DNA of 64,000 bases, taken from contig WOFQ01000001.1 of assembly GCA_012184525.1 (NCBI GenBank), positions 1,302,001 to 1,366,000 of the forward strand, read 5' to 3'. Positions 1 through 10,494 of the stretch are shown in pieces (position 1 is the stretch's first letter; each line of letters starts with the position of its first letter). This DNA comes from Xenoacremonium recifei (taxonomy: Eukaryota; Ascomycota; Sordariomycetes; Hypocreales; Nectriaceae). A program made the position numbers and the translations under genes. The notes beneath the pieces are model-generated. The model did no database searches and had not been told where the DNA came from. It saw nothing but the letters and a program-made list of their open reading frames with translations.

Positions 1-1238
1 GCATTGCATTTCAGCGCTTTGCATCTCCAGCACCCGGACTCCGCTCCTGCCAAGGGGTCCCGAAGCCGACGTCGATGCCGACCTCGTGATGTAACAAGAC
101 CAAAGCCCCTCCTTCAAGAGATGACTTTGCTTGGCCTCCGCTTGGAGCTCATTAAACTTGTCGCTGCCAGGGGTTTTTCCGAAGTCCCCTGCACCGCCCA
201 GTCTCTGGTCCCTGGATTCGAAATTCGAACTCCCCTCCGAACCACCCTTGCCGAAACGGGTCGAGCCTGTTTGCTGGGTCCACCGCGACGTTCCGTCCTG
301 TGCGGCTCGAACCGAGATGGACCAAACCTCCTCGTCAGGCGGTCAAGATGAATCAATCTTGCTCGGTTTCGAGAAGGCGGTTGCCGGAATGGGTCTGGGA
401 CTGTGTCATATGGAGGACAACCCACGAAACTTCATGCAATATCTTTATCGCCTGTAGCAACATCCATTTGTTTTCGTTGGGTTCCTGAGTATCTACACGA
501 TTGACAGGTTCAGAGTGTCATTTAGAGTGAGACCCACAGCCCACCGAGCTGCGACAACGTATCAAGGAGACCTCAGATGAAAGTACACCCATCAATGGGT
601 CTACCTGTCTGGTCACGGCAAGTCATCCACACGGAAATCGAGGTCCAATCACTTAAACGTGAGAAGCAATTGCAGTTTCTGTCAGAGGACCAGGCAATTT
701 GCGTCGTGGCGTCGGCTTGTAATTCGGAGCACGTGACGGTATAGGGTAGTCGGTGGGAGGACCAACATTGGATTCACACACACATGATTACCAGCTTTTT
801 AGTACAATAAAACTCTCTTATCCTTGGTGACACATTTTTATCTTTCTGGTGTGTCGTTGCCCTTTTATCTCGTCCTGCTTGAGATTTTAGTGGTGGGATG
901 GGATCCCGCATATTGAGGTGCGCTGTTGGGGTATTTGGAGAATTGAATTTAACCATGTAACGTCAGTGAATGTTTTGTAGGTCAGCGCTCCAGGTCGGCA
1001 ATCCCTGGAAGAAAGTCCAAAAGAAGAACCATACGAAGGCGAAAGCAACTTACTCAAACGCTGGAAAATTGCTTAAAATGTACACAACCTTGAAGCCATG
1101 TGCAATGTATTCAATGTATTCCCCAGGTTCTCCTACCAACACTCACCGCTCTTATTCTGCCACCCCACCTTCGCGAGCCGCCATGCAAACCCTCCACCAA
1201 GAACGGCCCCTGCACAACCAGCCATGTGCCATATCTAG
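1..1238. other. Gene-poor left edge of window
   Basis: No coding region can be supported here. The open frames present are short, mostly lack an ATG start and show no recognisable family. The right end, from about 1100, is pyrimidine-rich and is presumably the promoter and 5' leader of the guanylate kinase gene that follows. Confidence 0.5.
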
Positions 1239-2016
1239 ATGTCTCCCCGCCTCTCCTCTCACCTCCTCACCCGGTCCTTTTCCTCTCCAATTGCTCTCCC
1301 ACGGTCTCTCCGCGCCCGCACAATGGCCTCCCGTTCGTCTTCCCTGCGTCTCTCTAGCAATCCCTCCTAGACTAACCACCACAAGTACCCTCCGACCGCC
1401 GTCCGCTCGTCATCTCCGGCCCCTCGGGCGTCGGCAAGGGCACGCTGTACCAGCGGCTCTTCGACCGCCACCCGGATACCTTTGCGCTGTCCGTCTCGCA
1501 CACGACGCGCGCCCCGCGGCCGGGCGAGGCTGACGGCGTGCATTACCACTTCGTCCCGCACAAGGATTTCGAGGACCTGATTGCGCAAGATGGCTTCGTC
1601 GAGCATGCGAAGTTCGGCGGTAACCGCTACGGCACGAGCAAGATGACCATTGAGGAGCAGAGCAAGAAGGGCAAGGTCGTGGTGCTGGACATTGAGATGG
1701 AGGTATGTGATGTGACGCAGAAAGAGAGTCATGGCGGCCGACTAACCTCCCGCAGGGCGTCAAGCAGATCAAGAAGTCCAACATCGCCGCCCGCTACATC
1801 TTCATCGCACCCCCTAGCACCGAAGCCCTCGAGAAGCGCCTGCGTGGCCGCGGCACCGAGTCGGAGGACAGCGTCAAGAAGCGTCTCGCCCAGGCCGTCA
1901 ACGAGCTGGAATACTCTAAGGTGCCGGGCGTGCACGACATCATCATCGTCAACGACGACCTCGATGCCGCATACAAGGAGCTGGAGGACTTTGTTTACAA
2001 GCCCCTGGATTCGTGA
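1239..2016 (+). CDS. guk1: Guanylate kinase, with possible mitochondrial leader
   Basis: Catalyses ATP + GMP to ADP + GDP, an essential step of guanine nucleotide synthesis. Exons read as 1239-1332, 1386-1702 and 1756-2016. The P-loop is seen as SGPSGVGKGT soon after the start, followed by the GMP-binding stretch with SHTTRAPRPGE and the DIEMEG segment, which is the normal guanylate-kinase order. Starting at the ATG at 1323 gives 195 residues, the usual family length, beginning MASLPSDRRP. An in-frame ATG at 1239 adds 28 residues rich in Arg and Ser with no acidic residue, which looks like a mitochondrial presequence; I set the feature at this longer start. Intron 1 (1333-1385) has the weak donor GTTCGT but a good ACTAAC branch and is needed to pass a TAG at 1366. 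Intron 2 (1703-1755) has a standard GTATGT donor. Enzyme identity is certain; the choice of start is not. Confidence 0.88.
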
Positions 2017-2423
2017 TGTTTTTTTGCTTCTTTACCGGGGAGGGAGAGCACTGGAGTCACGGGAGCGTAGAGGAGGAAAAAAATGGTTGGCGTTTTGACG
2101 AGACTTGGCAGCTACCATTAGGCGAGCTTTGAAGTGCCTAAAAGATACACGATATACATAGAGGCAATAGAACTTAATAGTCAAGGGACTGGTAGTTGTT
2201 GCCTGTCCAAAGGATATTGGTGGATTCGCCGTTGTAGACGATGGATAAATCTTACACAGTGGTTGGGTTTGTGGATTGTCACTGCGGGCTCGTTTCTCAA
2301 ACTTGATGCGAAAAGGCCTCCTTTCCAAAGAACAAGATAATGTCTTTGCCTAAAATATGATATATATATATATATATTAACTTAAAGATTGCACTCTAGT
2401 TATTCTAATTTCTCATCATCGGT
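2017..2423. other. Convergent 3' intergenic region with TA repeat
   Basis: Lies between the 3' ends of guanylate kinase and the amine oxidase. It contains a (TA)n microsatellite at about 2360-2378 and A/T-rich sequence suited to polyadenylation. No gene is seen. Confidence 0.6.
2360..2378. repeat. (TA)n microsatellite
   Basis: A short uninterrupted TA dinucleotide run, seen directly, lying between two convergent genes. Confidence 0.9.
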
Positions 2424-4542
2424 CTATAGTTTCGCACTCGCGCAGCAATCCTTCGACGGCTGAGCATCCTCATATAACGTACTCTTGTTGAAGAGCTGGC
2501 TCGATGGCGGTACATCATTGGTCGGATTGTACTCGCAGAAGTTATACGGCTTCAAATGAAACTGTGCAATTTCAGCTGGCATAATGGGGAAGTCTTCCAC
2601 TCGAGGATTGTGAGTGAACCCGAACGTATGCCAAATGACAATGTCGTCGTTGACAACATAGTCCCTGTCCTTGACCCACGACTTGATACCGTGGCCCCCC
2701 AGGGACTGGTTAGTGTAATCGCCAGCAGGGAAGAGCTGACGATCCTTGTACTTGGTGATCCAGACCGGCGACTCAGCAAACTCGGATCGTCGCCAGTGCC
2801 ACGAGCCTGGCTGAGCTAGGAGCATTTGCGAACGGATGGGAACCAGTTTGTAGCCGGTTGGCGTGAGAGACACCTTGTTCTCAACATTGGGGTTGACAAT
2901 CTTGAATACGCGCCCATCGGCGAGGCTGTCTTCCACGGCTCCTGCGCGAGAAACGACTTCTTCCTTGGTGACGTACCCGGTACCCAGAGGATTGAGCTGC
3001 TCATCCCATGGCATCCGGACCGAATCAGAGTATACAAATGAGTTTTTGTGGCCATCGACCGCGGGATCAATACGGACGTTAAAGAGATGCTGATGATAAG
3101 GTGCCATTACACCATCGGCAACTCGTGTGCCCCAAGGCACTCGGCTGTCCTTGTCAATGGGCTGGGTTGAGAGAATACCCGTGGCCCTGGTCTCGAACGA
3201 GATCTCGCCCGATTGGTCCAGAATCCATGCAAAAATGTACTCGTAGTTTGCAACGGTAATAATCTGTTGCAAGACCAACTGTCTCTTTCGCACCACGACG
3301 GCTTTCCCTGTTCGGTGGTTGGTATGCTTCCACTGAATGCCGTTGTCGACCTCGTGAATGCAGATGGAATTTGGTCGAGGGGAAGGCGATCCGTCATAGG
3401 CGACTACATGTCCGCCCAGATATTTAATCACTCCTAGACAGTCGCAACCCACTTGAAGAATAATGTGTTAGTGTCTTCACCGTCATCTTTGAACGAGAAC
3501 GCTTACATTGAAGATTGTTGGCCGTGACGCCGGCGCCAACGTTACCCAGATCAAACGCACCCTTGCGATATATCGGGCTCCTCGGGTCTCCGTAAGGTAC
3601 GAACATCTCCGAGAGGGAGAGACGGAAGAACGTGCTTCGACCCATGAAATGCAGATCGTGAAGGGTAAGTCCTGCGGCTGTTAGTCCACGAAATGACCTC
3701 TGGAGAAGTACCTGATACACACCTTCGCGCCAGTTGAATCCGACCCTGAATCGCCATTTCTCCCACTCAATAAGGTGTCCCTTCACTGTGAAAGACGCGC
3801 CCTCAGGTTGAATAACGTTGTAGGGCTTCAAAGTTGTTCGAGGAGACTCTTTCTGCAGCTTGTGATCATATTCGGGCTCAACGGGGTCCGTCTTAGGGGG
3901 CGCCACGTTCTGCCCTTCAGTCGTTTTCTCGTCAGCGCCCAAGGGCAGCCGAATAATCTTCTTGACCTTCATGGCGCAAAGATCGACAATGACCATGAAG
4001 TCCAGGGGAAACGAGTAGTGGCTCGAGTCAACAGAATTGTTCTTGGGGTTCTTCTTGTACAAGAAGACCTGGGTCATGCGCTCTTGCGTATCGATACCAT
4101 CGACGCCGTAGTCCCAAGGATCGAGAACGACAGCGGACTTGTCGAGATTGAGTCGCTGAAACTCCTTGTCAACATCCGGGTTGGCCATCACCACGTTGGC
4201 CGCTTCAGTGAGTTCGGCTCGGTCAACGGGTCCGTGGAAATCACGCGGCAACTCCTGCTGCTGGATGATCTTACCATGGGTAACATCTACGACAGCCTCA
4301 AATAGACGAGGAGTGCGCTTGATGTACCATATGGCAAGGATGCATCGGGGCAGCGCGGGCAGAGGAAGGCCGTTATGCTCAGCATCGAGGTACGCCACCA
4401 GATCCTTCTTTGGAGGCTCGTCCAGTCCGGCAGCCTTGAAGTGCAGCTCAATTGGAGAAAAGGCCCTTTTGATCAGGTCGGTGGCCTGCTGGATCTCTTC
4501 GGCGGTAGCCGGATCAAGGGGGTGTAGGTACTCAGAAGACAT
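2424..4542 (-). CDS. Copper amine oxidase, peroxisomal type
   Basis: Primary-amine oxidase of the topaquinone/copper family: oxidative deamination of R-CH2-NH2 to aldehyde, NH3 and H2O2. Exons on the minus strand are 4542-3723, 3671-3507 and 3451-2424, giving 670 residues, normal for the family. The topaquinone precursor is the first Tyr (about residue 398) of VANYEYIFAW, matching the N-Y-[DE]-Y motif. Copper ligands are the two His of YHQHLFNV (about 448 and 450) and the His of FTHNPRVED (about 609). N2/N3 domains precede the catalytic domain, and the AFDLGNVGAG segment carries the expected catalytic Asp. There is no signal peptide, and the protein ends in AKL, an accepted PTS1 variant, so peroxisomal import is inferred. 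Intron 3672-3722 is 51 nt and contains no stop, so it could be retained in frame. The gene is divergent from the Myb gene and shares a CCGAGTCA-bearing promoter with it. Confidence 0.95.
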
Positions 4543-5099
4543 GACGGCTACAGATTTGTCGGAGATTGTCGGGAGAAGTTAGGCCTTGGATATCTGGCAT
4601 TACCCTGCCTCGTCCTGGTTTATATCATCGTTCATCAGTACAGCCGAGTCAACTTGACTCCGTCCTATGCTCGGAATATCCCACAATTGAGACAGAGCTC
4701 CCGCCCCAGTCGAGCCAACAGCGGAACGTAACTCATTTTGAATACTTTGCGGACCCAGCCTCCATTTGGCGCGCTGGGCCGTGTCGACTTACATGGTGGC
4801 TAGATTGTGTGGTGATGGGTTCAGCCTATTCGAGACTAGATTATTGGGCCGAGTCAGCATCACTCTGCTCTTATCACAACAAAGTGCGGGGAAGTGGATT
4901 AGCAGATCCGCAATGAGATAGAGGCCGAGATAGGAATCGAAATCCATGTAGGTGAGAGCTGAGTGTTAGGGGGAGAAGACAACATCCGGTGACATGGGTA
5001 GCAGCCACAGGCCTTTCCCCTCGGAACCTCATTGCTCATAGCCATATGTCCTCAGACCGCAGAACCCATACCTCTAACTCTGTCTGATCACCCAGCCCC
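4543..5099. promoter_or_regulatory. Shared promoter, amine oxidase / Myb
   Basis: A 557-bp head-to-head intergenic region. It carries CCGAGTCA at 4644-4651 and at 4849-4856. The first is the left arm of an imperfect inverted repeat, 4644-4662, whose right arm is TTGACTCCG. The same octamer recurs in the next two divergent promoters to the right. A shared activator is inferred. Confidence 0.65.
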
Positions 5100-6433
5100 A
5101 TGTCCAGTCAAGGAAACAGCCCTCTCGCTCGTTCTACAACCAGCGAAACGCGTCGACGCCTGTGGACTCCGGCTGAGGATCTCGCTCTTAGGAACCTCGT
5201 GTCTCGGCTGGGAGACCGCCGTGGCCCCGCCGGGAGGTGGAAAGAGATTGCTGCTGGGCTCCAGGGCAGGACTGCAAAGGATTGTCGAAAGCGGTGGTTT
5301 CATTCGCTCGACCCCTCGCTGCGGAAAGGGAAGTGGACGGTCCAGGAGGACGAGATCCTGCTTTCTGCTCATGCCCGTCTGGGGCCAGCCTGGAAAGAGA
5401 TTGGTATGTGGTCTTTGCTAACACATGAGCTCCTGTGTGGATGTTGACCCTGACAGCTGCTTTGATACCCGGACGAAAGGATGATCAGTGTTCAAAACGA
5501 TACAACAATATCCTCAACCCATCCGTTCGCAACCGTCTCAACGATTGGACACCTGAGGAAGACCGCCTTTTGAGGCAGAGTGTCGCGGGGCTGGGTCACC
5601 AATGGGCTGCCATCTCATCGAGGATCCCTGGACGGCCACCCCTGACTTGTCGCAATCGCTGGCGTACGCTCTCTCGGCGCTTTGACGCTGGTTCTCAGGT
5701 CGAAGACTCGAACGTCTCGACGGCTGAGCCATCACCGTCAACACCTCTGACCATGGAGTCGCAAATCAACGAGTCTTTGCCCACTCCGAAACCCTTCAAC
5801 CTACCCCAGACATCTGATGAAGAGAATCAGCAAGACACTCCCTCGTTCCCCTGGATGGACAACGAAGCTGCAGCTCTAACGGCGACTGAAATGCCTTTTC
5901 TTGATCCTGCGTTTTATGAGACTGTGTCTTCCTCCTCGCCCTCACAACTAGCCGCTGCCCCCCTGGTGGATGCTGATGAGCCTCCTGGGACAAACTTGGA
6001 TCATGGATCAGCGAGCTTTGGGCCACAGTCTTCACCTTCCAATACTAACGGATGGATGAGGGAGACCAGATCTAGTCATGCACTGTTAGACCAGCCTCCG
6101 AGCATGATGCCATCGTCAAATACCTGGTCATATCCAGATCCCCAAGGAGCGGGCACTGCTGAATGGCCTGGGATACCAGACAATACAATGCAAGCAACAG
6201 ATTGGGGGTTGGTGAACGGCAATCACGAGTCTCTATTAAATCCTGAACCTTTCCGTCTGCCGACACAAAATCAACACGCCATTCACCACCATCACCATTA
6301 CCACGTTCATCATCATTTCCACCACTATCATAACCATATCTCTGGCCGCTCAATGAAAGATGTTGAAAAAGAAGCGGAGAGGGCAGCAACACGTGCAGAG
6401 ACCAGGCATCCAGGAAGACATCCGGCAGGTTGA
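5100..6433 (+). CDS. R1R2R3-type Myb transcription factor with His-rich tail
   Basis: Probable DNA-binding regulator. Exons are 5100-5403 and 5457-6433, 426 residues. Three Myb/SANT repeats are visible in the first 170 or so residues, each with the Trp-containing helices: RLWTPAED...RWKEI...CRKRW, KGKWTVQEDE...WKEIAALIPGR...CSKRY, and NDWTPEEDRLL...WAAISSRIPGR...CRNRW. The rest is low-complexity and Ser/Pro-rich, with a striking run at residues 378-395 (6284-6337) in which 13 of 18 residues are His. Myb repeats of this arrangement occur in fungal regulators, but I cannot assign an orthologue. It is divergent from the copper amine oxidase, and its own promoter contains the cluster octamer, so it is a candidate local regulator. 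The His tract could bind metal or simply be low complexity. Confidence 0.9.
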
Positions 6434-6553
6434 ATAATTGACATTCTTTGGAGTGGTTATTTGCAATTGAGTTGCCTGGCGGCAGAGATATGATATTGTT
6501 TAAGGCGTCAAGTCTTCTAGGCATACGGTAAATCCGCAAATATGAAAAGAAAT

Positions 6554-7644
6554 TCAAAGAGTACTTGATGTTGCCAAAGGGAACTCATTCTTGAGTTTCC
6601 CCTGCTCACCACAATCTGTGATCCAAAATAGAGCACCGCCCTCCTCCTCTGGCCAGGGCCGAGTCAAGTCATCTGTATCGGCAGTAGTGACTAGAAGCTG
6701 GTCTAGATCTGGACCGACGAAGGCGCCGTGCGTGACTCTCCACGCATTCAAATCCCATCGCCGCACCAGCTGGCCGGTACAGTCAAACTTGAGTACGCCC
6801 ATGCCCTCCCAGAGGAACACATAGACATTATCCCTGGAGTCTAAGAGGATGCCGTCCGGCTCTCCTTGCTTGTTTCGAATGTCTATAAATGGGCGTTTAT
6901 TTGAAATCGTACCAGTGTCAATCTCAAACTCGTAGGCCCAGATGATCTGCAGAATAGCTGTTAGAATACATTAAAAAGGTCAAGAAATCCCTCCTTGCCT
7001 GTTTATGAGAATCTGCGAAGAGCATCGTCCGATTATCTTGCGTCCAGCCTATGCCATTGCCACATATTATCCCAGAATTCTCGTGGACAGATAGTGTCCC
7101 ATCTGGGTCGTAGCGATACATTCGCCCGGCTGCTTGGAAGCCGGCCGGGACCTCTGGGGCATTACCGCTAATCGTAAATTTTGTGAGATTGAATGGCGAG
7201 ATATAGGGAGTTAATCTGTTACCTAATAGATAGATCGAGCTCTGCAAACCATAGTCGACCTCGGGCGTCAACCGCGCCGTCATTGAGGCGCACTCGGCTG
7301 GCACGCTCAGCATCAACAACCTCTAACAAGCTTTTCCAGCTTCCATCCTCGCCGACGAATGCTACTCCACGGAAGTAACATGCGATGTAACCTCCTCCAG
7401 ACGCGAAGTTTATACAGCTGAGAAATTCTGGGCATTCTATTCTCTCTCGTCTTGACAGATTATCTAGATGGAGGAAGTGAATGCTCTTCGCAAGAACATC
7501 AATATAGTGCACCGTATTGTCGCTCGGGCGGAACAGTGGGCTTTCGCCGAGGCGCAGATGCCGCGGGATGTCGGGATGAGCTGATAGCATGGCTTGGCCG
7601 TCTTCTAGAGCCTCGGACAAGTCTCCGGCATCGATTGTCAGCAT
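6554..7644 (-). CDS. SMP-30/gluconolactonase-family lactone hydrolase
   Basis: Six-bladed beta-propeller hydrolase family (SGL), typically metal-dependent lactonases. Minus-strand exons are 7644-7223, 7167-6999 and 6946-6554, 327 residues. The family landmarks are visible: LGESPLF near the N-terminus, LNDGAVDARGRLWF, NGIGWTQDNRTMLFADS and GEPDGILLDSRDNVYV. The first intron (7168-7222) removes an apparent stop. The second (6947-6998) has a GC donor (CAG/GCAAGG) with a CTAAC branch and CAG acceptor, a non-canonical GC-AG intron. The first in-frame ATG is at 7644, with a TAG upstream. There is no signal peptide, so the protein is probably cytosolic. It is divergent from the GABA-type permease across a 391-bp promoter with three copies of TGACTCGG, and another copy of the octamer falls inside exon 3 (6659-6666). 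The substrate is unknown. Confidence 0.88.
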
Positions 7645-8035
7645 AAACTCCAAGGAGGGACGATCCTAATGATTTGGAATACCATGTATTGTGCCTTTCG
7701 TTAGGGAAAACCGATCGGTTAGATATCTTTGTCCCCGCCGTGGCCATCTTGACTCGGCCTGGCTCATGACTCGGATGTGGTTGTGACTCGGCCTTGGGCC
7801 AGAGCCTTCTTGCTTTGCCGCTAACTGGGCTCCTTTGATATTGTTGGTTGTAGCTCCAAATTTGCTAATGTCTCGCTTTACGGACGCTTTATCGGTGTAG
7901 AGAGCCGACAGCTGGAAGAAACACATAAATCTCCCACCAGGGCAAATTTTCAGATAACCAACAACCTGTAAGTCTGCACTGACATTTACCTTAGTCAAAA
8001 TCGGTATCACATTTTCGGTACCCGCGCTTCTAATC
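7645..8035. promoter_or_regulatory. Shared promoter with three TGACTCGG repeats
   Basis: Head-to-head promoter of the lactonase and permease genes. It contains TGACTCGG at 7750-7757, 7767-7774 and 7784-7791, all in the same orientation and exactly 17 bp apart. The arrangement is seen directly; the inference is a tandem binding array for a transcription factor. Confidence 0.7.
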
Positions 8036-10124
8036 ATGGAGTCCCTCCACCCCAAAAACGAGACTCTGGACAACCCCTTCGGCAATGATCAGAAGCTGAA
8101 AAAGAAGTTTGGTTTTATGTCTCAGATGGGACTTGCATTCATTGTCCTCACGTATGATATATAACACTGCCTTTTTACTCTATTCGGCTTGACTGAGAAT
8201 TTGAAACAGGACATGGACATCCATGGCGGCGTCTATGAACATCGCCCTGCCATCCGGAGGACCTGTCGCCGTCATTTACGGCCTGATTGTTTCTGGTATT
8301 CTTACAATGATAGTTGCGCTAAGCTTAGCCGAGATCTGCTCCGTTTATCCCACAAACGGCGCTCAGTACGAATGGACAGCAGTTCTTGCACCACCGAAAC
8401 ATCGGAAATTCCTCAGCTACGTCTGCGGCTGGATTGTTACTACGTCTTGGTGGGCATTGGCAGCCACAGGGCCGTCTTTGTTCGGAAATTTGACCGTCGC
8501 GTTCATTGAGTTATTCAATGAGAACTACGTGTTTCAGAAATGGCATCAGTTTTTGATTTATACGTCAGTTGAGTTATGTGCGCTTCTCATCAACACATTT
8601 TGCACGCCTGCAATTCCTTTACTTAGCGAATTGGCTTGTAAGTAGACTTGGCTTGTCTTCCTATATATAAATTTGCTGTTACAGAGCGCCGAAGTCTACT
8701 TGTCTATTTCAGGGTTTGTGGCAATATCTATTGCCCTTTTGGCGACAACGAGGGGGTCATACCAGCCGGCAACGTGAGCTAGGTCCTTGAATCTCTTTGG
8801 GATGCTAGCTGTGCTAATGATGCTAGGTTTGTATTCACCAAGTTCTTGAACCAAACTGGCTGGAGTGATGGACTTGCATGGATGCTCGGGCTCTTGCAGA
8901 GTTGTTTTTCCTTGACTGCCTTTGATGCGTAAGTGTTGATGTCGTGATCTTTTATCAATAAACTCGCTGATATTTTGCCTTGGTAATAGAGTTGCCCACT
9001 TGGTTGAGGAAATGCCTAATCCACGAAGAGATGCACCCAGAACGATTGTGTTCGCTGTTGCACTCGGCACACTCACGTTAGCAAAATACCATCCACTTTG
9101 ACGAAAAAATTAGACTAACTTATATCACAAGTGGACTTGTATTTGTTATCTGCGTTTTGTTCTCCATTCAAGATGTCGATGAAGTTATAGGGTCATCGTT
9201 TGGGTAAACAAAATTATCAGCGTGGACGTCCTTAGCACTAACCTCGTCTCAGTCCTATTATCACTATATTCAAACAGGCCTCAGGTTCCAACGGTGGTGC
9301 AGTTGGTTTGACCGTCATAATCATGGTAATTATTTGGTTTTCGGCATCCGAAGTCGTCACATCTTCTGCTCGATTAACGGCGGCCTTTGCTCGCCATGGC
9401 GGAATGCCCTTCAGTAAAACGTCAGTCGTTACTTGTGGTCTGAGGCTAAGACTAACATTGGTTCAGATTCTCTCATGTCAATACAAAACGGGACCTTCCA
9501 TTTAACTCGATGCTACTCACTAATGTCATGGTTATTATCTTCGGGCTTATCTATCTTGGCACCCCGGCGTATGTTATCCATGGCCCTTGTGTAATGCGAG
9601 CTTGATTATTAAGTGGTTTTCAGGACCTTCAACGCTATTATCAGTGCTTGTGTTGTCGGTTTAAATTTTTCCTACGGAATTCCTATTGCCCTACTTGTTT
9701 TCAAAGGCAGAGCAACGATGAAAGGGGCACCATTCAGTCTTGGCCGTCTGGGTTATCCGATTAACATCATCGCATTATTATTTCTGCTGTTCAGGTTCGT
9801 GATGATCAAAAGTATCTATGACAAGGTATAGGACTAATATGGAATTAGCAATGTTTTGTTCTTGTTTCCAGGAAGCTCTCACCCCACGGGAAACTCGATG
9901 AACTACGCCGTTGCTGCCATTGCCGTTGTCACACTGTTTGCCACAGGTAATTATCCGACTGTCCCCGAAAATACTGCCCTGACTGACGTATATCTATTCT
10001 AGGGTATTGGTATGCATACGCACATAAATCTTACTCTGCTCCAGAGGTTATGGAGTCAGAAATTACAGGCCATACCGTCAACGCGATCAACTCCCATCGA
10101 GATGAGGATGTGGTAGACAAGTAA
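8036..10124 (+). CDS. GABA/amino-acid permease (APC family)
   Basis: Proton-coupled importer of the amino acid-polyamine-choline superfamily, closest in style to fungal GABA/choline permeases (Uga4/Hnm1 type), plasma membrane. Eleven exons: 8036-8151, 8210-8641, 8687-8773, 8827-8928, 8990-9076, 9132-9203, 9253-9420, 9467-9568, 9624-9794, 9849-9946 and 10003-10124, giving 518 residues, the usual size. About twelve hydrophobic segments are readable. Family landmarks include TTWTSMAASMNIALPSGGPV in the first helices, EICSVYPTNGAQYEW and AVAHLVEEMPNPRRDAPR. The intron at 8642-8686 is awkward: a stronger GTAAGT donor lies 4 bp upstream but gives an immediate stop, and only the GTAGAC donor with the AGAG acceptor keeps frame. 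The gene is divergent from the lactonase and lies in the cluster carrying the CCGAGTCA motif. The transported substrate cannot be read from sequence. Confidence 0.9.
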
Positions 10125-10494
10125 TTGCAGAGCAGGAGTCAATATCATAGATACACAAGCACGATATAATAGAGACTAATTTATCCCTGCAACTTCGTTA
10201 TCAGCCCTACGAGACTCTTTGACTTCCTCTACTTATGTGAAGAATATTGTCAAATAGAGTTCAAAATGACACTGGCTCCATGGGAGTTTTCTTTTCTTGA
10301 ATCTTCTCAACGCCAATTTCTTGTCTTCTTTCACAAGTAGGAGTAAGGGGGGTGGGGGGTGGAGGGGTTGAACTATTATTCACGACTGTCATTTCTTGGA
10401 AGCTTCGTTCTCGGCAACTAAAAGCTGCACTGGAATATTGGAATTGATAACTCTATAATATTCAAAGCTGTGAAGCGTACTATTATAGAGTAGG
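10125..10494. other. Convergent 3' intergenic region with G-rich run
   Basis: Lies between the 3' ends of the permease and MFS transporter genes. It holds a G-rich stretch at 10347-10367 capable of forming a G-quadruplex on the plus strand. No gene is seen. Confidence 0.6.
10347..10367 (+). other. G-rich tract, candidate G-quadruplex
   Basis: Contains two runs of six G followed by shorter G runs, separated by single T or A residues, so four or more G-triplets lie within 21 nt. It sits in the 3' intergenic space of two convergent genes. Folding is inferred only. Confidence 0.5.

Noticed and set aside
7168..7322. Apparent frameshift and premature stop in the SMP-30 gene (possible pseudogene)
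   Set aside because: A 55-nt GT-AG intron at 7168-7222 restores the frame exactly and joins family-typical sequence.
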